NCBI GenBank assembly: GCA_025454975.1
Contig: JALONK010000029.1
Span: 1-42,290 of the forward strand
Direction of reading: 5' to 3'
From: Bacteroidia bacterium
GTDB taxonomy: Bacteria; Bacteroidota; Bacteroidia; UKL13-3
DNA: 42,290 nucleotides
Shown here: in pieces, positions 1-8,260 of the stretch
Numbering within the stretch: position 1 is the first letter of the stretch
Layout of the letters: each line of letters opens with the position of its first letter
Translations under genes and position numbers: made by a program
The notes under the pieces: generated by a model
Database searches by the model: none
Told to the model about the DNA's origin: nothing
The model's input: the letters and a program-made list of their open reading frames with translations, nothing else

Positions 1-102
1 GGCTAAACTGTAATCGCGTTGACTGCGTCTTTTTCTTTGTTCATCTGTTTTTTTCATAATAAGTCGATTTTTTGTCAACTTATTTCAGGACAAGACAAGG
101 CC

Positions 103-136
103 AAAAAAAAGGGCGATCAAAGCGACCGCCCTTTTT
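103..136 (-). terminator. Rho-independent terminator of the T9SS gene pair
   Basis: Read on the minus strand, GGGCGGTC and GATCGCCC pair over eight positions (one G-T) around a GCTTT loop. A-rich and T-rich flanks on both sides lengthen the stem and supply the U tract. It lies about 20 bases past the stop codon of the minus-strand gene ending at 155. The flanking A and T runs mean it could also work in the plus direction. Confidence 0.85.
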
Positions 137-154
137 ATTATAGCTAAGTGTTCT

Positions 155-2572
155 CTATTTACCGGAAACTACAAACTTGATGGTTCGGCTTCCTTCTGCA
201 TTTTTTATTTCACAGAAATAAACTCCATTGTTAAGGTTGCTGATATTGATAGTATCTTTCACTTGGTTGTCGTGATAAGTGCGAGTCAATAATGTTCTTC
301 CCAGCATATCAATCATGGTAACAGTAACCGGAACTTTGTTTATTCCTTTTACAGTGATATTTACCACATCATGCGCAGGGTTAGGGAATACGTTAATATC
401 AGCAGTTGACAATAAGTTATTACGTAAACCAACATTAGGCGTATCTTTTACATGCACATTACGAGTTATTGATTCCGAATTACCACAAAAATCAGATGTT
501 GCATACGTGATAACATAGTTTCCTAATTGTGCTGTGTTTACAGTGCCGGTAATACTTAAGTAGCCGGTTAAGTTGCCATCACGGTTGTCAAATGCAGTTG
601 CTCCAACATCATTATACGTGCCACTACCTACTTCTACTGTATCAAATTCGTTTCCGTTTAAAGTAATTACCGGAGCAAATGTATCAAGTCCGCATAAACC
701 AACATCACTAAGCATGCGAGGAATTAATTTAAAATTAGAGAAACTGAAAAACATGGCGCCTTTAACATATTCAAAAAATTGACCTTTGGTTAAATCGCGG
801 TTCATGTTTAAAATAGAAGCGTTAAGGTCATCAACACGAAGGCCTAAATTAGCAGTTGAATCTTTACTGAATGCCCATTCTCCAAACTGTCCGTTTGTTG
901 CTGAATCAGCATTGGTTTGTGCAACATACACCGAATCCCAACTCATTAAAACACCTTCCCAAGGGCGAGCATAACGCACCCTGTTTAAACGGAATGAATC
1001 AATTGGTAAATTCATTTCAAATGCTGGAAGTGTAGCATTACTTTTTATGATAGTAGCCGTAGGATTAAACAAAGTTGTTACGTTAAATACCTCAGAAACT
1101 CTTGCAGCAGTAATCAATATTGAATCACCAATTTTCCAATTTTGAGTTGCATCACTGTTTTGTACGAAAATAGCTGAATTAACACCTTGCCCATCTTGAA
1201 TAATAGTTTGATTATTCATGCGTGTTGCAGTAACCACTCCCGTAACATTCATACTTGGAATTGAATCACCATTCCATATTGATGCGCCTGTTGCCGGAGC
1301 CGCTGTAAACTGTATATCACGAATATTGTTTATTCCATTAGCAGTAACATAATATTGTTGTCCGGTAGCTAAAGTATCAGGAACTACAATACTGATATTT
1401 CTTCCATCAATTGCTCGTATAAAGTATTTAACTAATGTTCCCGCAGGATACGGTGGAATTTTAGCACTGAAATTATCACTTAAAGGATCTTTAACCATTG
1501 GAATTGTAAAAAATACATTAGTATCTGACTTTGCATAGCTTAAGTTTACAGAAGCTAACGCAGTATCTCCGGTTATTCGTGCAGTTATTGTTACCGAGTC
1601 GTTAGCCGTTGGCACAATTGGTGTACGTAATCGGTTTCCAATGCGAGGCGGACAAATATTACATGGTCCAACATCAGCAGGATTTAAAGGGATGATGCCA
1701 TAACGTGCAATATTTCCAACAGTATATTCAGTAATTATACCCCTAATGTATGATAATCCTGTTCCGGCTACCGGAGGAACGAATACATTTGGAATTTTTG
1801 GAATAGTATCTTCATTGTCATCGTTACGAAAATGTGACGACATATCACGAATTACCAATTCATTTCCTGCATCGTCAATAATTGACCAATTCCATCTAGT
1901 TCCACCGAATGGAGTAACGTTGGTAACACGAACATTTCTGATTTCAACCAATACCCCTTCCCATTTTTCACCGCGTGCTTTTTGTTGTGTCCATGTACCG
2001 GCGGTTTGGTTACCTGTCATCAATGAATCAACTGTTATTACCGAATAAACCGGTTGGTATGTGTTTAAATCCAATTGTTCAACTGCATTGCTCCAGTTTG
2101 CATTATTTCTTAACAAATTCATTTGTGTTTCATTTTGGAAAGCTGCGAAGCGCGCAGAAACACGAACTTTATATCCGGGTACAAAGTTTTCGTAAAACTT
2201 GGTCTCTGTTATAAATTGTGCAAGCGTTGGACGACCTGCAGCCGGAGTAGTAGCAGGATCACACATCACCAACACACCGCTCCACGGCCCACCTCCTTCT
2301 TTCTGGATATAGGCAGCTTTTCTGAGTGTGGCCGACAAACCGTAGGTTAACGGATTACTTACAACAATACCATCAAATCTAACAGTATCGCGAAAAGTTG
2401 TGTTTTTGAAAGTCGGACTGATATAATCCGGTACATCAACAACAGGAGATGCTGTTAATTTAGAGTCACTAACAAATTGAACCGAATCAATCGTAATGAT
2501 TGGATAAGGGTTTTGTGCCATGGCAAACATGCCGGTAATCAAGGCATAAAAAGTGAGTAATTGTTTTTTCAT
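155..2572 (-). CDS. T9SS-exported protein with OB-like repeats, Ig-like domain and C-terminal sorting domain
   Basis: The chosen start is the ATG at 2572, giving the signal peptide MKKQLLTFYALITGMFAMAQ; the open frame runs 28 codons further upstream into the preceding gene, but that extension lacks a leader. The mature protein has two stretches resembling bacterial OB-fold domains of exported Bacteroidota proteins (phrases WSGVLVMCDP and ATRMNNQTIIQDGQG). A later Ig-like, DUF5011-type domain begins APVITLNG and contains the typical YNDVGATAFDNRDGN stretch. The last ~80 residues are a type A sorting domain, with INVFPNPAHD, a central MIDMLGR and a final SRTIKFVVSGK. It follows the 2583-4685 gene by 10 bases with AGGT just before the ATG, so the two are probably cotranscribed. 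Export and anchoring are firm family inferences; substrate is unknown. Confidence 0.85.
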   Translation of the reverse strand: MKKQLLTFYALITGMFAMAQNPYPIITIDSVQFVSDSKLTASPVVDVPDYISPTFKNTTFRDTVRFDGIVVSNPLTYGLSATLRKAAYIQKEGGGPWSGVLVMCDPATTPAAGRPTLAQFITETKFYENFVPGYKVRVSARFAAFQNETQMNLLRNNANWSNAVEQLDLNTYQPVYSVITVDSLMTGNQTAGTWTQQKARGEKWEGVLVEIRNVRVTNVTPFGGTRWNWSIIDDAGNELVIRDMSSHFRNDDNEDTIPKIPNVFVPPVAGTGLSYIRGIITEYTVGNIARYGIIPLNPADVGPCNICPPRIGNRLRTPIVPTANDSVTITARITGDTALASVNLSYAKSDTNVFFTIPMVKDPLSDNFSAKIPPYPAGTLVKYFIRAIDGRNISIVVPDTLATGQQYYVTANGINNIRDIQFTAAPATGASIWNGDSIPSMNVTGVVTATRMNNQTIIQDGQGVNSAIFVQNSDATQNWKIGDSILITAARVSEVFNVTTLFNPTATIIKSNATLPAFEMNLPIDSFRLNRVRYARPWEGVLMSWDSVYVAQTNADSATNGQFGEWAFSKDSTANLGLRVDDLNASILNMNRDLTKGQFFEYVKGAMFFSFSNFKLIPRMLSDVGLCGLDTFAPVITLNGNEFDTVEVGSGTYNDVGATAFDNRDGNLTGYLSITGTVNTAQLGNYVITYATSDFCGNSESITRNVHVKDTPNVGLRNNLLSTADINVFPNPAHDVVNITVKGINKVPVTVTMIDMLGRTLLTRTYHDNQVKDTINISNLNNGVYFCEIKNAEGSRTIKFVVSGK

Positions 2573-2582
2573 AATAACCTTT

Positions 2583-4685
2583 CTATTTAATAATTGCGAA
2601 TTTTCCAATGTCAATTTTTCCGGTGTCTTCATCTCGCACTGTAAAGAGATAAACACCTGTACTTATAGTTGCTTTACTGTTTGAAAGAATATCCCAAGCA
2701 TGCTCACCGCCTGAGAATACTTTTTCACCTGTTTGTGCAAATCGAGAAAACCATTGAGAATTATCTCCTTGATAGGTGCTGCTGTTATGTCGCAAACTGG
2801 CCACTAAGTCGCCATTGCTGGTGTAAATATTAATGGTGCATTTTGAAGGTAAGTTGGTGAAATAAATTTTCCTTTCACGAGATAAATTACCATTCCAAGC
2901 GGCAGTTGTTTGATATGGATTGGGATAAACACCTACTTTATTTTCACTGTTTTCTGTAATTGCTGTTGGCGTTGCACCGGTAAATACCGAGTAAGCATTT
3001 TCAGTAAAGGATGATTCCAATGAAGGTAAATTTATAGCTTCGTCACCTTTGTCGAATGCAGTTAAAATAAACAAATATTGCCATCCGTTTTGGAGGTTTT
3101 CCATTGTGTATTTATAGTAATACTTGGTAGTATCGCCATCTAGCGTAACAGGTTGGTCGAGTTTAACCTGCGAAAAACCATTGTTAAATCCAACGGTATT
3201 TCCCGCTGAGTCCCATTGTGCAATTAAATTACGTTTGTCAATAAGGTTACCTCCTAAGTCGTCACCAATATTTGTGCGATACAAACGATAACCTTCGAAA
3301 TCTTTTTTCCTAGAAATTGGATCAATAGATTCTCTTGCATCATCATTCCAATATATTTCTACTTTATTAGTTAAAGCTACAATTTTAGTTTTCGGTGTTT
3401 TAGGAGGTTCAGGTAATACATATCTATCCATCACTCCATTCAAATTAGCATCTTCACCTTCATCTAATACACCATTCTCATTAACATCTTCACCAACATA
3501 GGTGGCTTTTGCACGTGTGAAATTTCCAGTTAATTCGCTTCGAGTTGCCGGAGTAGATACAGTACCATTATTTACCGGTACGCTTCCATCATTTACTCTA
3601 TTGGCGCAAACGAATGCAATTACATAATTAAAGGATTCGCCAGGCTCTAAGCTAATCATTGGACCGGCTGTTATTAATTGAATCCAGTTATTTGGTTGCC
3701 CTCTTGATGGGCCAAATGAAGCTTCATTTACTTGAACAGAATCAACTGAAACTTTCATTCTATTATATCTTTCTTGTTCATTTTGTGGCGTAATCCATGG
3801 AGGGTTTACTGAATTAAAATTCCAGAAATTATAATTAACCCTTGGAGCAGGCCAACCTCTTTGTAAAAACGTATCCGGTTTGTCGGGGTTAAAAAACATG
3901 CCCCTGTATTCTATTCCTAAAAATTGTATAGCACCGTAACTGTTTATATAGTCAATATCATCAGCAGATAAATCGCTCAACCAAGCATATACTGCTTTGT
4001 TTTGGCGGTCAACACCATTACGACCTTTGTTAAAGAAATTAGTTCCCGTTTGTCGCGTAACGTTTACATTTCTCACAACCAAGTCGCTCCACTGACCAAC
4101 CCAAACACTATCCCAGCGTTTGTTACTTGTGTTTGTGATTTTATAGTTCAGGATAACAAAAAAATCGGCAAATGAAAAATTCCAAGCGTAGGTTTCTAAT
4201 AAAATTTGTGCCCCTAATGGCTGAGTATGTCCGCTAATTGGAGTGGATGTACCGGGCACTACCGTGGCAGTATCGCTAAAATTAAAGATAAAGTCTTGAT
4301 GAGAGATTGCTGAGGCTGAAAAATTTGGACTTGAAGTTAAGGTAGATCGTTGAAAAGGAATAGCCAAGGGGCTAAATTCAAAACCAGCGCCTCCTGTACT
4401 ATAACCGCTTGAAGCATCTACAGCACTTGTTGATACTAAGGGTTGTCCATCTACAATAGCACCAATCCATATTCCGGCTTCAAACAAATGTTCGCTACCT
4501 TTTTGAGGAAAAGCCATACTTGGAGGTCCTTGAGTATTGCTTCGTACTTGCGGACGTCCGATTGTTCCTGCATTACTTAAGGTGAGTTGTAGGCGACCCA
4601 CAGTTGTGGAGGTTTGTGTAAATGGAACCTGTGCATACGACAGGTGCGTTATCATTACCCAAATAAATATCAGTTTAGAGCGCAT
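2583..4685 (-). CDS. Large T9SS-exported surface protein with calcium-loop-like repeat
   Basis: 700 residues opening with the signal peptide MRSKLIFIWVMITHLSYAQ. The first ~400 residues are rich in W, F, N and G and match no enzyme family I know; they look like a large beta-structured surface protein. Around residue 400 the segment EDVNENGVLDEGEDANLNG carries two D/N-rich loops of the dockerin/EF-hand kind (DxNxNGxxDxGED), which usually bind calcium. A fibronectin-like stretch follows (VEIYWNDDARESIDP, then FEGYRLYRTN). The C-terminus has VGVYPNPYQ and ends STGVYLFTVRDEDTGKIDIGKFAIIK-like, a variant sorting domain with an insertion in its middle. It is first in a two-gene unit with the gene ending at 155. 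The ATG at 4685 is the only start that keeps the leader. Confidence 0.8.
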   Translation of the reverse strand: MRSKLIFIWVMITHLSYAQVPFTQTSTTVGRLQLTLSNAGTIGRPQVRSNTQGPPSMAFPQKGSEHLFEAGIWIGAIVDGQPLVSTSAVDASSGYSTGGAGFEFSPLAIPFQRSTLTSSPNFSASAISHQDFIFNFSDTATVVPGTSTPISGHTQPLGAQILLETYAWNFSFADFFVILNYKITNTSNKRWDSVWVGQWSDLVVRNVNVTRQTGTNFFNKGRNGVDRQNKAVYAWLSDLSADDIDYINSYGAIQFLGIEYRGMFFNPDKPDTFLQRGWPAPRVNYNFWNFNSVNPPWITPQNEQERYNRMKVSVDSVQVNEASFGPSRGQPNNWIQLITAGPMISLEPGESFNYVIAFVCANRVNDGSVPVNNGTVSTPATRSELTGNFTRAKATYVGEDVNENGVLDEGEDANLNGVMDRYVLPEPPKTPKTKIVALTNKVEIYWNDDARESIDPISRKKDFEGYRLYRTNIGDDLGGNLIDKRNLIAQWDSAGNTVGFNNGFSQVKLDQPVTLDGDTTKYYYKYTMENLQNGWQYLFILTAFDKGDEAINLPSLESSFTENAYSVFTGATPTAITENSENKVGVYPNPYQTTAAWNGNLSRERKIYFTNLPSKCTINIYTSNGDLVASLRHNSSTYQGDNSQWFSRFAQTGEKVFSGGEHAWDILSNSKATISTGVYLFTVRDEDTGKIDIGKFAIIK

Positions 4686-5172
4686 GAAGCTGATTAAATT
4701 CGACCTGCAAATATGGGTATTTTTACCATTATATTTCTCACTTGTATATTTTGTTAGTATTAATTTTATGCAGGTGTTCTATTAACTTGATTGATTACTG
4801 TTAACTGAATGTTAACCCAGACATTAAATGATTCTTATGTGTTAATCAGGTAGATATGTAATAATACATGAGCAAGTAAAGTTGTTCCTTTCTTCCATGT
4901 TAAAAAATTGTTACATGCGAATTTGCGCTTAACTACATTTAAACACGAAATGAGCAGGTTAGCAAAATCACTATTAAATAATGAATATGGCTATGTGTAT
5001 AACTAGTAGTTCTTAATCAATACATTAATCAAATATTTTTCTGATATTAACATGCCTTTAACAATAAAAATTAATCAGTGAATAAGTAGGAATGTGTTAA
5101 TCTGAAGTGCAAAAAAACACCGTGATACTTACCTTTGATAGCTGGCAAAAATAGAAAATCAGTATTGAACAG
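4686..5172. other. Divergent intergenic region with TTAATCA heptamer cluster
   Basis: A 487-base AT-rich gap between the T9SS unit (minus) and dnaB (plus), with no credible coding frame. It holds four copies of TTAATCA on the plus strand (4842, 5013, 5025, 5071) and one TTAATCT (5097). The 11-mer ATGTGTTAATC occurs twice (4837-4847 and 5092-5102). Both flanking promoters should lie here: a perfect TAnnTTTG box for dnaB at 5130-5137, and only a 7 of 8 match (4707-4714, minus) for the T9SS unit. Confidence 0.6.
5130..5137 (+). promoter_or_regulatory. Candidate -7 element for dnaB
   Basis: TACCTTTG is an exact match to the Bacteroidota -7 consensus TAnnTTTG, 35 bases before the dnaB ATG. The -33 element is poor: GTG instead of TTG about 20 bases upstream. 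This makes the call plausible but unproven. Confidence 0.45.
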
Positions 5173-6723
5173 ATGACAGAGACAAGAAGAACAATTAAGG
5201 GAATTACAAAATCGAATACCGGTACAATGGAATATGGGAAATTACAACCTCAGGCGGTTGATTTGGAGGAGGCTGTTTTAGGGGCGTTGATGCTTGAAAA
5301 AAATGCGATTACCATTGTGTCAGATATCTTAAAGCCTGAAAGTTTTTACAAAGAGTCTCACCAAATGATTTTCCAGGCAATTAAAGATTTATTTTCTTCA
5401 GCCCAACCAATTGATATACTAACCGTAACTAATGAATTAAGGAAATCGGGAAAATTGGATATAGTAGGTGGTGCATATTTCATAACTTCATTAACCAATA
5501 GGGTTGCATCTGCGGCTAATATTGAATACCACGCCCGTATAATTGCTCAAAAGTTTATTCAGCGTGAACTGATTCGAATCTCTACTGAAATTCAAAAAGA
5601 ATCATACGAAGAAAGTGCTGATGCATTTGAACTGCTTGATAGTGCTGAACGCAAATTGTTTGAAATATCTCAAGGGAATATTAAACGCGATTATAAACAA
5701 ATGAATAGTATTATTCGTGATACTATTCGTGATATTGAAGGATTAAAAGATAAACAAGGCGGCTTAACCGGTATTCCATCCGGTTTTACTAAATTAGACC
5801 GTCTTACTTCCGGTTTTCAACGTTCTGATTTAATTATTCTAGCTGCTCGTCCGGGTATGGGTAAAACAGCAATGGTGTTATCATTGGCAAGAAATGCATC
5901 ATTATCTGATCCTGAAAACCCAAGAGGAATTGCTATTTTTTCACTTGAAATGAGCAACAAACAACTAGTAACTCGTATGATTAGCGGGGAAGCGGAAATT
6001 TCGGGTGAGAAATTAAAGAGAGGTACATTAGCCGAGCATGAGTGGCAACAACTTAATACAAAAGTTGCAAGGCTGAGTGAAGCGCCTATTTTTATTGATG
6101 ACACCCCGGCATTATCTGTATTTGAATTAAGAAGTAAATGCCGAAGGTTAAAAGAACAACATGGCATTGAAATGATTGTGATTGATTATTTGCAGTTGAT
6201 GAGGGGTGATGATTCTGGAAATAAAAATGGAAATCGTGAACAAGAAGTAAGTTATATTTCAAGGTCGTTAAAAGCCCTTGCAAAGGAATTGGATGTTCCG
6301 GTGATTGCCCTTGCACAGTTGAGTCGTGCCTCCGAAAAACGTGGGGTATCCGCCATACCAATGTTGTCTGATTTACGCGAATCCGGGTCTATCGAACAAG
6401 ATGCAGATATGGTTATGTTTATTTATCGTCCGGAATATTATGGCATTTCACAGTTTGAAGACGGAAGTAGTACGCATGGGGTAGCCGAATTACATATTGC
6501 TAAAAATAGGAGCGGGGCACTTGAACAAGTTCGCCTAAGGTTTGTACACGAGTTTACTAAATTTAAAGATTTAGATGAAATGGATGTAGCAGGTTTTGAA
6601 AGTGCATCATTTTACGATAACTCTAATGATAGTCCATTTGGTAATATGGGCACAATAACCAGAAGTAGTAAATTAAACGAGATGGGAAATGACGAAGACG
6701 AGTTCGTTATCCCTCCATTTTAA
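5173..6723 (+). CDS. dnaB: Replicative DNA helicase DnaB
   Basis: DnaB is the hexameric ATP-driven helicase that unwinds DNA ahead of the replication fork. The 516-residue product has the usual length plus a short N-terminal extension. The N-terminal domain starts with PQAVDLEEAVLGALMLEK. The RecA-like domain has Walker A RPGMGKT (G228-T232), the SLEMS motif, Walker B VIDYLQLM (337 onward), ALAQLSRASEKR, and the LSDLRESGSIEQDAD segment bearing the arginine finger region. All catalytic motifs are intact and there is no intein. The ATG at 5173 gives the longest frame; an ATG at 5227 (MEYGKLQPQ) is an equally possible start, as neither has a clear ribosome-binding site. It is a single-gene unit, convergent with the oxidase gene whose stop lies 10 bases away, with no obvious hairpin between them. 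Confidence 0.97.
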   Translation: MTETRRTIKGITKSNTGTMEYGKLQPQAVDLEEAVLGALMLEKNAITIVSDILKPESFYKESHQMIFQAIKDLFSSAQPIDILTVTNELRKSGKLDIVGGAYFITSLTNRVASAANIEYHARIIAQKFIQRELIRISTEIQKESYEESADAFELLDSAERKLFEISQGNIKRDYKQMNSIIRDTIRDIEGLKDKQGGLTGIPSGFTKLDRLTSGFQRSDLIILAARPGMGKTAMVLSLARNASLSDPENPRGIAIFSLEMSNKQLVTRMISGEAEISGEKLKRGTLAEHEWQQLNTKVARLSEAPIFIDDTPALSVFELRSKCRRLKEQHGIEMIVIDYLQLMRGDDSGNKNGNREQEVSYISRSLKALAKELDVPVIALAQLSRASEKRGVSAIPMLSDLRESGSIEQDADMVMFIYRPEYYGISQFEDGSSTHGVAELHIAKNRSGALEQVRLRFVHEFTKFKDLDEMDVAGFESASFYDNSNDSPFGNMGTITRSSKLNEMGNDEDEFVIPPF

Positions 6724-6733
6724 CAGATGATGC

Positions 6734-8131
6734 TTACATAATCTTTCCCGGATTTAATATTTGCTTAGGGTCAAATGCAAACTTAATCCTTCTCATTAAG
6801 GATAAGTGTACTTCACTCATAACTACATTCATATATGGTTTTTGAACCAACCCAATTCCATGTTCACCACTGATGGTGCCATTCAGTTGTTTACAACAGG
6901 TGAAAATTTCTACTACAGCACGCGGGATTACGTTATTCCAATAATCATCCGATAATGCATCACGTAATATATTTACATGCAAATTGCCATCACCGGCATG
7001 CCCGTAACAAACAGTTCTAAAGCCATACTCCTTTCCAATGGCTTTAACAGTTCTAAATAACTCGGGTAATGCCGCACGCGGTACAACAGTATCTTCCTCT
7101 TTGTAAGTATTATTAAATTTAGTTGCTTCTCCTATACTTCTTCTGAGTTTCCAGAAATATTCTTTTTCTTCGGCGGTTTGAGCAAATAATACTTCTCCAC
7201 TTTCAAATGCATACAAAACTTCACTCACTTTTTCGCATATCAACATCATCTCGTTTTCGTCGTTACCATCAACTTCAATCATCAAATAGGCACCAACATT
7301 TTCTTCAATTTGAAATGAAATGTTCAACATTTCAGCAGATAATCTCAATCCCTCAGGTTCAATAAATTCGCAAGCACTGGGTTGTGCACCGGCAAGAAAA
7401 ATTCCATTAACTGCCTCGCAAGCTCTTTCCGGTGAAGCAAACGGAGCAAATAAAAGTAAGGTATGCTTAGGGTGTGGTATCAATCTAAAAACAATTTTAG
7501 TAACTATTCCAAGAGTGCCTTCACTGCCAATCATTAAATGAGTTAAGTTATAACCGGTTGAGTATTTTAATGTGTTAGCTCCTGTTGTGATTATTTCTCC
7601 TGTTGGTAAAACTACCTCCAAGTTTAATACATAATCTCTTGTGGTGCCATATTTTAAAGCACGCGGACCACCACTGGCATGGGCAATATTTCCTCCTAAA
7701 AAACAACTGCCTTTGCTTGCAGGGTCAGGAGGATAAAACAATCCTTTTTCTTTAACGGCTTGTTGTAACTCCTCGTTAATTACACCGGGCTCCACTGTTA
7801 CCTGAAAGTTATTTTCATCAATATTTATGATGCGGTTAAAACGTTCCATTGCAATTACAACTCCGCCAAAAACAGGTAACGCACCACCACTTAAGCCGGT
7901 TCCTGCACCTCTCGGAGTAACAGGTATCATCCACTCATTGCATAAGGTAAGGATTTGTGAGATTTCTTGTGCAGATGAGGGTTTTATTACCACTTCAGGC
8001 TCAAAACTTAAGTCTTCTGTGTAATCCTTCGAGTAAATAGCTTTTTCTTCACCAGTTAATATGACGAACGGTTCACCAACAATTTCTTGAAAAGCCTTTA
8101 TTTGTGTTTCGGTTACTTTGTTATATTGCAT
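6734..8131 (-). CDS. FAD-linked 2-hydroxyacid oxidase/dehydrogenase (GlcD-like)
   Basis: A member of the FAD-binding-4/FAD-oxidase C family, which oxidises 2-hydroxyacids such as glycolate, D-lactate or 2-hydroxyglutarate. The N-terminal PCMH-type FAD domain shows PRGAGTGLSGG (residues 73-83), DPASKGSCFLGGNIAHASGG and GSEGTLGIVT. The C-terminal domain has YGHAGDGNLHVN (~376-387), with the metal/substrate histidines, and SGEHGIGLVQKPYM. At 465 residues it matches GlcD subunits; no GlcE or iron-sulfur GlcF partner lies nearby, so it may act alone or with distant subunits. The substrate cannot be told from sequence. A TAnnTTTG box 5 bases before the ATG suggests a nearly leaderless transcript. 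The gene has no signal peptide and should be cytoplasmic or peripheral on the inner membrane. Confidence 0.9.
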   Translation of the reverse strand: MQYNKVTETQIKAFQEIVGEPFVILTGEEKAIYSKDYTEDLSFEPEVVIKPSSAQEISQILTLCNEWMIPVTPRGAGTGLSGGALPVFGGVVIAMERFNRIINIDENNFQVTVEPGVINEELQQAVKEKGLFYPPDPASKGSCFLGGNIAHASGGPRALKYGTTRDYVLNLEVVLPTGEIITTGANTLKYSTGYNLTHLMIGSEGTLGIVTKIVFRLIPHPKHTLLLFAPFASPERACEAVNGIFLAGAQPSACEFIEPEGLRLSAEMLNISFQIEENVGAYLMIEVDGNDENEMMLICEKVSEVLYAFESGEVLFAQTAEEKEYFWKLRRSIGEATKFNNTYKEEDTVVPRAALPELFRTVKAIGKEYGFRTVCYGHAGDGNLHVNILRDALSDDYWNNVIPRAVVEIFTCCKQLNGTISGEHGIGLVQKPYMNVVMSEVHLSLMRRIKFAFDPKQILNPGKIM

Positions 8132-8135
8132 GATT

Positions 8136-8143
8136 CAAATATA
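8136..8143 (-). promoter_or_regulatory. Candidate -7 element for the GlcD-like gene
   Basis: On the minus strand TATATTTG matches TAnnTTTG exactly and ends only four bases before the ATG at 8131. If used, transcription would begin at or next to the start codon. A TTTG at 8167-8170 is the nearest -33 candidate, with a rather long spacer (about 24 bases). Confidence 0.4.
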
Positions 8144-8260
8144 AATTGAGACTACAGGAGTTTATATCAAATTATGCACATAAAATGTAGCTTAGTAGTT
8201 GAAATATGAATTAATAGTTGAACAATTATTTGAAAACAATACTAGTCAAACCCTAAAAAA

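Noticed and set aside
279-2350. Plus-strand open frames of 60-100 codons inside the first T9SS gene
   Set aside because: They are antisense to a well-supported gene, have no leader or motif, and their composition follows the opposite strand.
2573-2656. 28-codon upstream extension of the first T9SS gene
   Set aside because: It overlaps the preceding gene and would bury the signal peptide; the ATG at 2572 has AGGT upstream and gives a standard leader.
4837-5103. Replication origin with DnaA boxes near dnaB
   Set aside because: The TTAATCA repeats do not match TTATnCACA, and dnaA, dnaN or gyrB are not nearby.
5817-6361. Minus-strand frames within dnaB
   Set aside because: Shadows of the conserved helicase reading frame; no domain or start signal.
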